A DNA stretch of 64,000 bases from Pseudonocardia sp. HH130629-09 (GCF_001294645.1 NZ_CP011868.1:1240001-1304000), one strand, 5' to 3'; positions 35,205 to 43,576 are shown, counted from the stretch's first letter. Notes: generated by a model not told the origin, from the sequence alone. Translations and numbers: made by a program.

Positions 35205-36263
35205 GTGGACGACCGGCACGAGACCGTCCGCCTCGTGGAGCCCGACGGCGCCGCGGTTCCCGGGGCCCAGCTCCCGTCGCCCGACCGGCTGCTCGCCGGC
35301 TACCGCGGGCTGGTGCGCGCCCGTCGGCTCAACGAGCAGGCCGGCGCGCTGGTCCGGCAGGGACGCCTGGCCGTGTACCCGTCCTCGCGCGGGCAGGAGG
35401 CCTGCCAGGTGGCCGCGGCGATGGTGCTGGCCGACGGCGACTGGCTCTTCCCGACCTACCGCGACACCGCCGCGATCGTCGCCCGCGGTGTCGATCCGGT
35501 CGAGGTCCTCACGATGCTGCGCGGGAACCGGCACTGCGGCTACGACGTCGCCGCCCACCGCGTCGCCCCGCAGGCGACCCCGCTCGCGACGCAGCTGCTG
35601 CACGCGGTCGGCGTCGCCCACGCCGCGCGGCTCAAGGGCGAGCCCGACGCCGTCCTGGCGCTCTGCGGCGACGGCGCCACCAGCGAGGGCGACTTCCACG
35701 AGGCGCTGAACTTCGCCGCGGTCTTCCGGGCGCCCGTGGTGTTCCTGGTGCAGAACAACAAGTACGCGATCTCGGTGCCGCTGCACCGCCAGAGCGCCGC
35801 CGCCAGCCTCGCGGACAAGGCGGTCGGTTACGGCATGCCCGGTGTCCGGGTCGACGGCAACGACCTCGCGGCCCTGCTCAGCGTGCTCGACGACGCCGTG
35901 GAGCGGGCCCGCGCCGGCGACGGCCCCACGCTGGTCGAGGCCGACACCTACCGGATGGACGCCCACACCAACGCCGACGACGCCGGCCGCTACCGCAGCG
36001 ACGGCGAGGTCGCCTCCTGGGCCGCCCGCGACCCTCTGGCGCGCCTGCGCGCCCGGCTACGCGCCGACGACCTGCTCGACGACGACGCCGAGCGCGCTCT
36101 CGTCGAGGAGACCGAGCAGATGGCCGCCGACCTGCGCGCCGGTATCGCGGCCGAGTCCCCGGTCGACCCCGAGGAGCTGTTCGCGCACGTCTACGCCCAC
36201 CCCACCCCGCAGCTGCGCGAGCAGCGCGACCAGCTGCGTGCCGAGCTGGAGGTCACGCCGTGA
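35205..36263 (+). CDS. bkdA: Branched-chain 2-oxoacid dehydrogenase E1 alpha
   Basis: 352 aa thiamine-diphosphate enzyme subunit. Motifs: YPSSRGQEACQVAAAMVL, LALCGDGATSEGDFHEALNFA (ThDP-Mg site GDG-x26-N) and FLVQNNKYAISVP. It decarboxylates 2-oxoisovalerate and related acids. GTG 35205 is preceded by GGAAGGGGG; GTG 35181 in frame is an alternative. The 3' end overlaps bkdB by GTGA. Confidence 0.93.
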   Translation: MDDRHETVRLVEPDGAAVPGAQLPSPDRLLAGYRGLVRARRLNEQAGALVRQGRLAVYPSSRGQEACQVAAAMVLADGDWLFPTYRDTAAIVARGVDPVEVLTMLRGNRHCGYDVAAHRVAPQATPLATQLLHAVGVAHAARLKGEPDAVLALCGDGATSEGDFHEALNFAAVFRAPVVFLVQNNKYAISVPLHRQSAAASLADKAVGYGMPGVRVDGNDLAALLSVLDDAVERARAGDGPTLVEADTYRMDAHTNADDAGRYRSDGEVASWAARDPLARLRARLRADDLLDDDAERALVEETEQMAADLRAGIAAESPVDPEELFAHVYAHPTPQLREQRDQLRAELEVTP

Positions 36264-37285
36264 ACACCGACACCGCGAACACCGACACCGTGCACACCGG
36301 TCCCGTGAAGCTCACGATGGCGCAGTCGATCAACACCGCGCTGCGCGAGGCGATGGCCGCCGACCCGACCGTCGTCGTGTTCGGGGAGGACGTCGGTCCG
36401 CTCGGCGGGGTCTTCCGGGTGACCGACGGGCTCACCGCCGAGTTCGGCGAGCACCGCTGCTTCGACACCCCGCTCGCCGAGTCCGGCATCGTCGGCACGG
36501 CGGTGGGGATGGCGATGAACGGGCTGCGGCCCGTCGTCGAGATGCAGTTCGACGCGTTCGCCTACCCGGCGTTCGAGCAGATCGTCAGCCACGTCGCGAA
36601 GTTCGGCAACCGCACCTCGGGCCGGATGCGGCTGCCGATGGTCATCCGGGTGCCCTACGCCGGCGGGATCGGCGGCGTCGAGCACCACTGCGACTCCTCC
36701 GAGGCGTACTACGCCCACACCGCCGGGCTGACCGTGCTCGCCCCGGCCACGAACGCCGACGCCCACGGCCTGCTCCGCGCGGCGATCGAGTACCCGGACC
36801 CGGTGGTCTTCCTGGAGCCGAAGAAGCACTACTTCACCTCCGAGGAGGTCGACACGGCGGTGCCGGTGCCACCGATCGGACGTGCCGTCGTCCGCCGCCC
36901 CGGGGCCGACGCGACGCTCATCGCCTACGGGCCGACGGTCCCGGTCGCGCTCGCTGCCGCCGAGGAGGCCGCTCTGGAGGGCCGTGACCTGGGCGTGGTC
37001 GACCTGCGGTCGATCGTCCCGTTCGACGACGAGACCGTCTGCGCGCAGGTGCGCCGGACCGGGCGGGCGGTCGTCGTCGCGGAGGCACCGGGGTTCGCCT
37101 CGGTCGCCTCGGAGATCGCCGCCCGGGTCTCGGAGCGCTGCTTCCACCACCTCGAGGCGCCGGTGCGCCGGGTGACCGGGTTCGACGTGCCCTACCCGCC
37201 GCCGAAGCTGGAGCAGCACCATCTGCCGGGGGTGGACCGGGTGCTCGACGCGGTCGACTCGCTCGGCTGGGAGGACGCGGCGTGA
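36260..37285 (+). CDS. bkdB: Branched-chain 2-oxoacid dehydrogenase E1 beta
   Basis: 341 aa. VVVFGEDVGPLGGVFRVTDG, FDTPLAESGIVGTAVGMA, EMQFDAFAYPAFEQI and DLRSIVPFDDETV are the E1-beta landmarks. It completes the alpha2beta2 E1 with BkdA. A Thr/Asp-rich N-terminal stretch precedes the core. GTG 36260 overlaps bkdA and the stop overlaps bkdC. Confidence 0.94.
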   Translation: MNTDTANTDTVHTGPVKLTMAQSINTALREAMAADPTVVVFGEDVGPLGGVFRVTDGLTAEFGEHRCFDTPLAESGIVGTAVGMAMNGLRPVVEMQFDAFAYPAFEQIVSHVAKFGNRTSGRMRLPMVIRVPYAGGIGGVEHHCDSSEAYYAHTAGLTVLAPATNADAHGLLRAAIEYPDPVVFLEPKKHYFTSEEVDTAVPVPPIGRAVVRRPGADATLIAYGPTVPVALAAAEEAALEGRDLGVVDLRSIVPFDDETVCAQVRRTGRAVVVAEAPGFASVASEIAARVSERCFHHLEAPVRRVTGFDVPYPPPKLEQHHLPGVDRVLDAVDSLGWEDAA

Positions 37286-38709
37286 GCGCGCAGGTGTTCA
37301 CGCTGCCCGACCTGGGGGAGGGGCTGACCGAGGCCGAGCTGGTCCGCTGGCTCGTGGCCGATGGGGACACCGTCGGCGTGGACCAGCCCGTCGCCGAGGT
37401 GGAGACGGCGAAGGCCGTGGTCGAGGTGCCCTCGCCGTACGCGGGCACGGTGCTGTCCCGGCACGGCGCGGAGGGTGAGACGCTGCGGGTCGGGGAGCCG
37501 CTGGTGTCGGTCGGGGACGCCACCGGGGCAGCCGGGGCCGCCGGGTCGGGCAACGTCCTGATCGGCTACGGGACGACCGGCGGGCACGAGGGGGCCCGCC
37601 GGCGTCGCCGGGCCGTGAAGCGGGCCTCCGCGACGGCCACTCCCGCGTCGGCCACTCCCGCGACCGTCGTACCCGCGGACGCCCCCGCGTCGGCTCCCCC
37701 GTCCGCGGTCCCGGCAGCGGCATCCGCGGTCCCGGCGACGTCGGCCGCCGACGGCGCACCGGGCGAGCGTCGGCCGGTGCAGTCGCCGGTGGTGCGGCGG
37801 TTGGCCCGTGACCACGGCATCGACCTCGCGACGGTCGAGGGGACCGGACTCGGCGGTATGGTGCTGCGCCACGACGTGGCCGTCGCCGCGGCCCGTGCTG
37901 CCGCACCGACCGCCGCCGCGGAACGAGCCACCGTCCCGACCGCGACGGCCGCGACCGGACCGACCGCGAACGGTCCGACCCCGGCCGCGCCGGACCGCGA
38001 CCCGCGCACCGGGCTCGCGGTCCGCGAGGTCGTGCCGCTCCGCGGAGTCCGTCGCGCCGTCGCCGAGACCCTGACCCGCAGCCGCGCCGAGATCCCCGAG
38101 GCCACGACCTGGGTCGACGTCGACGCCACCGACCTGCTCGCCCTGCGCCCGCAGCTCACCGGCGCCGACGGCCGTCCGGTCGGGCTGCTCGCCATCCTGG
38201 CGCGGTTCGTCGTCGCCGGTCTGGCGCGGTTCCCCGAGCTCAACGCCCGCGTCGACACCGGGTCCGCGCAGATCGTGCACCTCGACGGGGTGCACCTCGG
38301 CATCGCCGCGCAGACCGACCGCGGCCTGGTCGTCCCCTCGGTGGCCGACGCCCACCGTCTCGGGATGCGCGGCCTCGACACCGAGATCCGCCGCCTCACC
38401 GCGGCGGCCCGGGACGGCTCGGTCACCGCCGCCGAGCTGACCCGAGGGTCGTTCACCCTGAACAACTACGGGGTGCTCGGCGTCGACGGCAGTGCCGCGA
38501 TCATCAACCATCCCGAGGTCGCGATGCTGGGCGTCGGACGGGTGCTGCCGCGGCCGTGGGTCGTCGACGGCGCGGTCGTCCCGCGGTCGATCACCCAGCT
38601 GTCGCTGGTGTTCGACCACCGGGTCTGCGACGGCGGCACCGCGGGCGGGTTCCTCCGCTTCGTCGCCGACGCCGTCGAGTCGCCGCTGTCCGCGCTCGCC
38701 GACCTCTGA
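37282..38709 (+). CDS. bkdC: Branched-chain 2-oxoacid dehydrogenase E2 (lipoamide acyltransferase)
   Basis: 475 aa. One N-terminal lipoyl domain with the lipoylated Lys44 in ETAKAVVEVPSP. An Ala/Pro/Thr-rich linker follows, then a peripheral subunit-binding domain (VVRRLARDHGIDLATVEGTG), a second Ala/Thr linker and the catalytic core. The active site His is in FDHRVCDGGTAG. It transfers the acyl group to CoA. No E3 (lipoamide dehydrogenase) gene follows, so E3 must be encoded elsewhere. Confidence 0.94.
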   Translation: MSAQVFTLPDLGEGLTEAELVRWLVADGDTVGVDQPVAEVETAKAVVEVPSPYAGTVLSRHGAEGETLRVGEPLVSVGDATGAAGAAGSGNVLIGYGTTGGHEGARRRRRAVKRASATATPASATPATVVPADAPASAPPSAVPAAASAVPATSAADGAPGERRPVQSPVVRRLARDHGIDLATVEGTGLGGMVLRHDVAVAAARAAAPTAAAERATVPTATAATGPTANGPTPAAPDRDPRTGLAVREVVPLRGVRRAVAETLTRSRAEIPEATTWVDVDATDLLALRPQLTGADGRPVGLLAILARFVVAGLARFPELNARVDTGSAQIVHLDGVHLGIAAQTDRGLVVPSVADAHRLGMRGLDTEIRRLTAAARDGSVTAAELTRGSFTLNNYGVLGVDGSAAIINHPEVAMLGVGRVLPRPWVVDGAVVPRSITQLSLVFDHRVCDGGTAGGFLRFVADAVESPLSALADL

Positions 38710-38722
38710 GCCCGCCCGGTGC

Positions 38723-39364
38723 TCAGCGGCGGCGGGTGATCACCACCGGCTCGATCCGCTGGGGCACCTGCGCGAAGGCCGACTCGGGCACCCCGAACGA
38801 CGCGGCCAGCACGTCCCGGGGGATCGCGTTGAGGCTGCCGACGATGCCGATGTCGTCGTCCGGCTCGGCGGTCGAGGTGTTGAAGACGATGAGCACGTCG
38901 AGCGGCTCGGTCGTCGACGCGTTCTCGAAGTAGTGGAACAGGCCCGTCGGCGCGAACACGAGGTCACCGCGCTCCGCGGTGAAGACGTCGTTGTGGTACT
39001 CGCCGTCGGGGTGGGTGCCGAGGATGGTCCACTTCGCGGTGCCGGAGACGATGTAGTTCAGCTCCCACGCGGTCGGGTGCCAGTGCGGCTCGCGGATCCC
39101 GCCGGGGTCGAGGTGGGCCAGGTACACCGACCCCTGCTGGCCGGCGAGCACCGGGAAGTTCTGCTCGTTCGCCCCGCGCAGCCATCCGCCGTCGAAGTTG
39201 TTGGGCTCGGTCGCCACGAGATGGAACAGGTGGCCGGGCTGCCCGGTCCGCGGCGGCGTCGGAGCGCCCGCCCCGGCGGTCCCGCCCGTGGCGGCCAGTC
39301 CCGCCATCCCCGCCACCCCTGCGACACCCGCGCCCAGGGCCCGTCGCCTGCTGATCCCCGTCAT
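38723..39364 (-). CDS. Tat-exported cupin-domain protein (oxalate-decarboxylase-like)
   Basis: 213 aa. The twin-arginine signal SRRRALGAGVAGVAGMAG (about residues 5-22) predicts export. The single cupin domain has metal ligands in PHWHPTAWELNYIVSG and the second motif GDLVFAPTGLFHYFEN. This single-domain form resembles half of bicupin oxalate decarboxylases, probably binding Mn or Fe. Its substrate is unknown. The promoter carries an inverted repeat. Confidence 0.82.
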   Translation of the reverse strand: MTGISRRRALGAGVAGVAGMAGLAATGGTAGAGAPTPPRTGQPGHLFHLVATEPNNFDGGWLRGANEQNFPVLAGQQGSVYLAHLDPGGIREPHWHPTAWELNYIVSGTAKWTILGTHPDGEYHNDVFTAERGDLVFAPTGLFHYFENASTTEPLDVLIVFNTSTAEPDDDIGIVGSLNAIPRDVLAASFGVPESAFAQVPQRIEPVVITRRR

Positions 39365-39386
39365 GGTCTGCTCCTTCCGCTGAAAT

Positions 39387-39403
39387 CGTTGCTAGTCGCA
39401 ACG
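39387..39403. promoter_or_regulatory. Inverted repeat in the cupin gene promoter
   Basis: CGTTGC (39387-39392) TAGTC GCAACG (39398-39403), perfect arms, 23 bases upstream of the ATG at 39364. Size and shape fit a TetR or similar operator; no cognate regulator lies adjacent. Confidence 0.45.
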
Positions 39404-39447
39404 GTATGGCGGACGGTGATCCATCGGGGTGATCACTTTCAGCGGCT

Positions 39448-39469
39448 TCCGTGATTGCGCAGTCACGGA
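39448..39469 (-). terminator. Short hairpin after the SGNH hydrolase gene
   Basis: TCCGTGA (39448-39454) / TCACGGA (39463-39469), 8-base loop, starting 11 bases downstream of the minus-strand stop at 39480. Confidence 0.45.
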
Positions 39470-39479
39470 TCGGTGCAGC

Positions 39480-40232
39480 TCAGAGCGCCGGGACGACCGT
39501 CCAGGACGGGGCCTTCGCCGGGCGGCCGTCCCCGGACGACCGGCCCCGCAGACGTCGTCCGCCCCAGGGCAGGACGTGGGTGCGGTAGTAGGCGAGCGCT
39601 GCGGCCGGTCCGGTCGGCGGGTCCGCGTCGACGGTCGTCGCGGGCGTCGCCCCACGCACACCGAGCGCCTCCAGCACGATTCCCGCGGTGCGCAGATGCC
39701 CGGGCGTGCCCAGGTGCAGGCGGTCGTCCGACCAGTAGCCGGGCCGGCGGATCTCGGCGTCGCCGAACACGTCGACGAAGGTGAGTCCGCGTGTGGTGGC
39801 GAGCGTGCGCACCGCCGCCGACAGCTCCGCGCCGCGGCGGTGGACGACCCGTCCCAGTGGAAGCCGGTCCGACGGGTCGGCGCCGCTGAGCAGCACCAGC
39901 CGGACCCCGGCCGCCGCGCAGCGGTCGACGGCGCGGGTGGTGAGCGCGGCGAGCCCGGCGACGTCGGTGCGGAGGCGGAGCATGTCGTTCCCCCCGCCGT
40001 TGAGGGTGATCAGGGTCGGTGCGGGGTCCAGCGCCAGTGCGGCATCGAGCTGCGGCCCGACGACGTCGGCCAGCAGCCGGCCCCGTACGGCCAGGTTCGC
40101 GTAGTGCACCGGCTCACCGGAGGCACCGGCCAGCCCGGCGGCGACCCGGTCGGGCCAGCCGCGGGGGACACCTGCCGCGTCCTCGTCGCCCACGCCCTCG
40201 GTGAAGCTGTCCCCGATCGCCACGTACCGCAC
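39480..40232 (-). CDS. SGNH/GDSL-family hydrolase
   Basis: 250 aa. The SGNH blocks are complete: I, VRYVAIGDSFTEGVG (nucleophile Ser); II, LAVRGRLLAD; III, NGGGNDMLRL; V, DDRLHLGTPGH with Asp and His. It is an esterase or lipase of unknown substrate. There is no clear signal from the chosen GTG at 40232. In-frame upstream sequence is Arg/Gly-rich and overlaps the divergent leader region, so I leave it out. Confidence 0.85.
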   Translation of the reverse strand: MRYVAIGDSFTEGVGDEDAAGVPRGWPDRVAAGLAGASGEPVHYANLAVRGRLLADVVGPQLDAALALDPAPTLITLNGGGNDMLRLRTDVAGLAALTTRAVDRCAAAGVRLVLLSGADPSDRLPLGRVVHRRGAELSAAVRTLATTRGLTFVDVFGDAEIRRPGYWSDDRLHLGTPGHLRTAGIVLEALGVRGATPATTVDADPPTGPAAALAYYRTHVLPWGGRRLRGRSSGDGRPAKAPSWTVVPAL

Positions 40233-40289
40233 GGCGCCAGCATCCGCGTCGCGGTCACCACGGCTCCGCCCGGGGGTGGTGACGGCTGT

Positions 40290-40337
40290 TACCCTCGACC
40301 CGTGCGCGGTCGGATCATTACCCGGCGCGCCGGCTGA
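40290..40337 (+). promoter_or_regulatory. Leaderless promoter and 11-codon leader peptide (candidate attenuator)
   Basis: The -10 candidate TACCCT (40290-40295) lies 6 bases before GTG 40302, the spacing of leaderless actinobacterial mRNAs. The short ORF 40302-40337 reads M-R-G-R-I-I-T-R-R-A-G-stop. Its layout resembles the ilvB leader peptides of streptomycetes and mycobacteria (M-R-x-R-I-branched residues-K/R-x-G, from memory). Its last codons form the left arm of the following hairpin. Confidence 0.6.
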
Positions 40338-40375
40338 ACCCAGGGAGCCGGCGCGTGGCACGTGGTGTCCGCCGG
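40326..40375 (+). promoter_or_regulatory. Competing hairpins between leader peptide and ACT gene
   Basis: Perfect 10-base stem CGCGCCGGCT (40326-40335) / AGCCGGCGCG (40346-40355). Its right arm can alternatively pair through CCGGCG (40348-40353) with CGCCGG (40370-40375). A ribosome stalled on the Ile-Ile-Thr codons would change which stem forms, as in classical attenuation. Confidence 0.5.
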
Positions 40376-40419
40376 ACCTGGCCGGATCCTGACGTTCGCC
40401 CTCGAACACCGGAGATCCG

Positions 40420-40695
40420 ATGAACGCCCCCACCGCCGAGCGCACCCGCACCGGGACCGATCCCGCCGAGCACGGCGACGTCGTCTCGCTGCTTATGACC
40501 GACGCCGATGACGGCCTCTACAAGGTGCTGACCGTGCTGCGGTCGCGCCGCTGGAAGGTCCGCTCGCTGCAGGTCGACATGTCCGCCGAGATCAGCCGGG
40601 TCGACCTCGTCGTCGCCCGCGACGGCCGGGACGCCGACCTGCTGCTCGAGCAGCTGCGCCGGGTCGTGCCGGTGGTACGCGCCGATCTGGGCTGA
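40420..40695 (+). CDS. Small ACT-domain protein
   Basis: 91 aa, consisting of one ACT-like domain: VVSLLMTDADDGLYKVLTVL, then KVRSLQVDMSAEISRVDLVV and LLEQLRRVVPVV. It resembles small regulatory subunits such as IlvM/IlvN, which bind branched-chain amino acids and dimerise. No catalytic partner is adjacent. ATG 40420 follows GGAG. The upstream leader peptide with Ile-Ile-Thr codons supports a link to branched-chain amino acid supply (inference). The 3' half overlaps the antisense end of the HNH gene. Confidence 0.78.
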   Translation: MNAPTAERTRTGTDPAEHGDVVSLLMTDADDGLYKVLTVLRSRRWKVRSLQVDMSAEISRVDLVVARDGRDADLLLEQLRRVVPVVRADLG

Positions 40696-42044
40696 GCCGG
40701 GCGCGCGGCGCCGTCGTCCACCGCCGGGCTCTCGTGCCCGCCGGACGGAGACGCATCCGGTCGGTCCGGTCCCCGGTAGGTGTGTCCGGTGGGTGTGGTC
40801 GTGACGACGGTCCCGTCGGGTGCACGGGCCACGTGCCGTCCGGGTTGTTCGCGGATGTGGTTGTGGAACTCGCACAGTCCGCGTCCGTTGTCGAGGTCGG
40901 TGCGTCCGCCGTCGGTGTGGCGGTGGATGTGGTCGATGTGGCGGAGGGGTGCGTCGCAGTAGGGCTCGGTGCACCGGTTGTCCGCGCGGGCTGTGACGAG
41001 TGTGGCGAGGAGTCCGGTGAAGGTGCGTTGGCGTGAGTCGCCGCCGATGACCAGACCCTGGTCGGTGAGCAGCCGCCGTAGGGATGAGGTCGCCTCGCTG
41101 GTGGCGAGCAGCTCGGCGGGGACGGGGCCGAGTCCGGGGATCTCCGCCGGGAGTGGGGAGGTGGGGTCGAGCAGGGCCTGGACGGGGACGGTGACCTGGA
41201 CCTCCAGGTGGACCGCGGTGGCGGTGGTCTGTCCGGTGACGCGTTCGACCAGCGTGTCGGCCATGATCTGTCCGTGGCTGCGGGTCAGGGGTGCCGGGTC
41301 GACCTGGACCTGCACGAAGGCCTTCTGGGGTGCGGCGAGGCAGGCCGCGCCCTGTGCGACCGGGACGTAGGCGGTGAGGTGGCTCATCGCGTCCGGTGCG
41401 GGTCGCAGGGTGACCCGGCGTTCGGCCGCGGCGGCGCGGGAGCGGAAGCGTTCGGGCGCGATCTCGGCGACCATGCGGCGGGTCATCGCGCGGAGCCGGC
41501 CGATGCCGAGCCGGGTCAGGTCGTGCGCGGCGAGGCGGGTGTCGACCTGCCTGCGCTGGCGTGGGTCGAGGTCGCGGCACTCGACGGCGATCGCGGTGAC
41601 CTTGGCGGCGCTGAGCTCACCGGCGGTGTGCAGGCCGCGGACGTGGTCGAGTCCGGTGTGCAGGTCGCGGGTGTTGGCCACGCGGGTGCGGGCCTCGGTG
41701 GTGGAGACCCGGCAGGCGAGCTGGATCTGGGCGACGACACTGCGGTGGAGCCGCTCGACGTCGGCCCGGGCGCGGTCGCTCCCATCGGTCCGGTCGTCGG
41801 CGAGGCGGTTCTCGACGTGGGCCCGGGCGAACGCCCGGATCCGACTCGCCTGCAGCCCGGCGAGGGGGGCCTGGAGCGTCTCGATCTGCTGGATCTGGTC
41901 GATCAGGTCTGTCTCTGTCAGCGCAGAGGTGTCGACGGTGTGGGCGTGGTCGACGAGGAACCGGAACAGATCGAGGTCACCGGCCGGGGACCCACCCGGG
42001 CCCACGCCGGTGGCATGGTCGGGTGGCTCCTGGGTCGCGGTCAC
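40518..42044 (-). CDS. DUF222/HNH endonuclease-domain protein (13E12 repeat family)
   Basis: 508 aa. DUF222 occupies about residues 30-330. The C-terminal HNH nuclease motif is RHIDHIHRHTDGGRTDLDNG then RGLCEFHNH, after CTEPYCD. The family is abundant in actinobacteria, where copies are often under LexA control. A perfect SOS box stands 15 bases upstream of the GTG at 42044. Its last ~60 residues, after the family sequence ends near YRGPDRP, run antisense through the ACT gene and are probably meaningless, so the natural stop may have been lost. Confidence 0.85.
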   Translation of the reverse strand: MTATQEPPDHATGVGPGGSPAGDLDLFRFLVDHAHTVDTSALTETDLIDQIQQIETLQAPLAGLQASRIRAFARAHVENRLADDRTDGSDRARADVERLHRSVVAQIQLACRVSTTEARTRVANTRDLHTGLDHVRGLHTAGELSAAKVTAIAVECRDLDPRQRRQVDTRLAAHDLTRLGIGRLRAMTRRMVAEIAPERFRSRAAAAERRVTLRPAPDAMSHLTAYVPVAQGAACLAAPQKAFVQVQVDPAPLTRSHGQIMADTLVERVTGQTTATAVHLEVQVTVPVQALLDPTSPLPAEIPGLGPVPAELLATSEATSSLRRLLTDQGLVIGGDSRQRTFTGLLATLVTARADNRCTEPYCDAPLRHIDHIHRHTDGGRTDLDNGRGLCEFHNHIREQPGRHVARAPDGTVVTTTPTGHTYRGPDRPDASPSGGHESPAVDDGAARPAQPRSARTTGTTRRSCSSSRSASRPSRATTRSTRLISADMSTCSERTFQRRDRSTVSTL

Positions 42045-42058
42045 ACCGTCGACGACAG

Positions 42059-42074
42059 TCGAACGTGTGTTCGA
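42059..42074. promoter_or_regulatory. LexA (SOS) box
   Basis: TCGAACGTGTGTTCGA is a perfect TCGAAC-N4-GTTCGA, the actinobacterial LexA consensus. It lies 15 bases upstream of the DUF222/HNH start. Confidence 0.9.
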
Positions 42075-42142
42075 TCACTACTTTCCGTTCGCAATCGCGA
42101 ATCTCTGACCTGCGAGGACAGGGCAGCAGAGGCGTGCCCCGC

Positions 42143-43111
42143 CTACCCGCGAGGAGTCAACCGTGCGTTCGGCAGCTCCGGCGCCGGCAACGTCGAGTCC
42201 CAGGCGTCCGGGAACATCCCGAAGCGGCCACCGTCCCGCCCCCCGGCGGCGCGTTCGTCCTGCCACTGCTCCCGGAAGGCCACGACCTCGTCGTGGGTGG
42301 AACCGACGAAGTTCCACCACATCACGATCTGCTCGCCCAGCGGCTCCCCGCCGAGCAGCACCAGGCGGGCGCCGTCGTCGCCGGCGTGCAGGTCCAGGGT
42401 CGTCCGGCCCGGCGGGAGGTACACGAGCTCGGCGGCCGCGGCCGCAGTGCCGCTCACCTGTGCCGAGCCGGTGTCGACCAGCACTCCGTGCTCGAACCCG
42501 GCGTCGACGTCCAGCGTCACCGACGCGCCGGCGGGCAGCACCACCTCGGCGCCGAGCAGCGGGGTGAACGTCGGGACCGGCGACGACGACCCGGCCAGCG
42601 ATCCGAGGAACACCCGCAGCGCGGCGTCCCCGGCCTGCACCCGGGGCGGTGCGTAGTGCTCGAAGCGGGGAGCGGTCTCCCGGTGGGCGGCGGGCAGTGC
42701 CAGCCACAGCTGCACCCCGTGCAGCACCTCGGCGTCGGGGGTGGAGAACTCCGAGTGGGCGATGCCGGATCCCGCGGTCATCAGGTTCAGCTCGCCCGGG
42801 CGCACGATCGCGTGCGCGCCGGTGGTGTCGCGGTGTTCGACCCGGCCGGTGAACAGCCACGACACCGTCGCGAGCCCGGTGTGCGGATGCCCCGGCACGG
42901 CCATCCCGCCGGTGTCGGCGACCCGGTCTGGGCCGTAGTGGTCCAGGAAGCACCAGGCCCCGATCAGCGACCGGGTGCGGCGCGGCAGCGTGCGGCGCAC
43001 CGTCATCGCGCGCGGCCCGCCCAGCGGCACGTTGCGCGGGGTCACCAGCTCCCCGTCGGCGGCGTCGCCCCCGCAGACGACCTCCTCCGGCGCGGTCTCG
43101 ACGTTGCTCAC
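42143..43111 (-). CDS. Pirin-family protein
   Basis: 322 aa bicupin. N-terminal pirin metal site: GHPHTGLATVSWLFTG (two His) and later GSGIAHSEFSTP (His) with a Glu. The C-terminal pirin domain (about 180-300) contains DAGFEHGVLVD and VLLGGEPLGE. Pirins bind Fe(II); some have quercetinase activity and others bind regulators. The GTG at 43111 overlaps the GNAT stop by 4 bases, so the two are coupled. Confidence 0.9.
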   Translation of the reverse strand: MSNVETAPEEVVCGGDAADGELVTPRNVPLGGPRAMTVRRTLPRRTRSLIGAWCFLDHYGPDRVADTGGMAVPGHPHTGLATVSWLFTGRVEHRDTTGAHAIVRPGELNLMTAGSGIAHSEFSTPDAEVLHGVQLWLALPAAHRETAPRFEHYAPPRVQAGDAALRVFLGSLAGSSSPVPTFTPLLGAEVVLPAGASVTLDVDAGFEHGVLVDTGSAQVSGTAAAAAELVYLPPGRTTLDLHAGDDGARLVLLGGEPLGEQIVMWWNFVGSTHDEVVAFREQWQDERAAGGRDGGRFGMFPDAWDSTLPAPELPNARLTPRG

Positions 43112-43485
43112 CGCGAGCCCCTCCGGACGGCGGCGACGGCGTCGGGCGTCACCGGGTCGAGGATGTCGGCATAGCCCTGATGGGTCGACACCCAGCGCCG
43201 CACGTACGGGCAGACCGGCACGATGCGCTTCCCGGCGGCGCGGGTGTCGTCCAGCGCGAAGCGGACCAGGGTGCTCGCGAGCCCGCGCCCGGACAGCTCC
43301 GGATCGACCTCGGTGTGGTGGAAGATCCGCTGCTCGTGGTCGTCGACGTACTCGGCCCTGCCGACCACGGTGCCGTCGATCAGGATCTCGTAGCGGTGGT
43401 GGCCCGTGTCGTGGGTGACCACGGTGTCGTGGTCGGTGTCGTGGTCGGTGTCGTGGTCGGTGTCGTGGTCGGTGTCGCCGGACAT
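43108..43485 (-). CDS. GNAT-like N-acetyltransferase (YjdJ type) with repeated His-Asp-Thr-Asp N-terminus
   Basis: 125 aa. The short GNAT core has RYEILIDGTVVGRAEYVDD, FHHTEVDPELSGRGLASTLV (acetyl-CoA pyrophosphate loop) and CPYVRRWVSTHQGYADIL, as in the small YjdJ/human GNAT group. The N-terminal 22 residues are four near-identical His-Asp-Thr-Asp units encoded by a 12-base tandem repeat. This acidic, His-rich stretch is not part of the fold. It is coupled to the pirin gene. Confidence 0.85.
   Translation of the reverse strand: MSGDTDHDTDHDTDHDTDHDTVVTHDTGHHRYEILIDGTVVGRAEYVDDHEQRIFHHTEVDPELSGRGLASTLVRFALDDTRAAGKRIVPVCPYVRRWVSTHQGYADILDPVTPDAVAAVRRGSR
43424..43477. repeat. 12-base coding tandem repeat at the GNAT N-terminus
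   Basis: Four perfect copies of GTGTCGTGGTCG (43424-43471) plus a half copy. On the coding strand it specifies (His-Asp-Thr-Asp)n in frame. Confidence 0.95.
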
Positions 43486-43576
43486 GTACTCAGCCTCTCA
43501 GGACGCGCGGCGCCGCACCACGCGGCGCAGGTTCACCGGCTCCCGCAGGTGCCGGCCCCTGTCGTCTCCGAACCCG

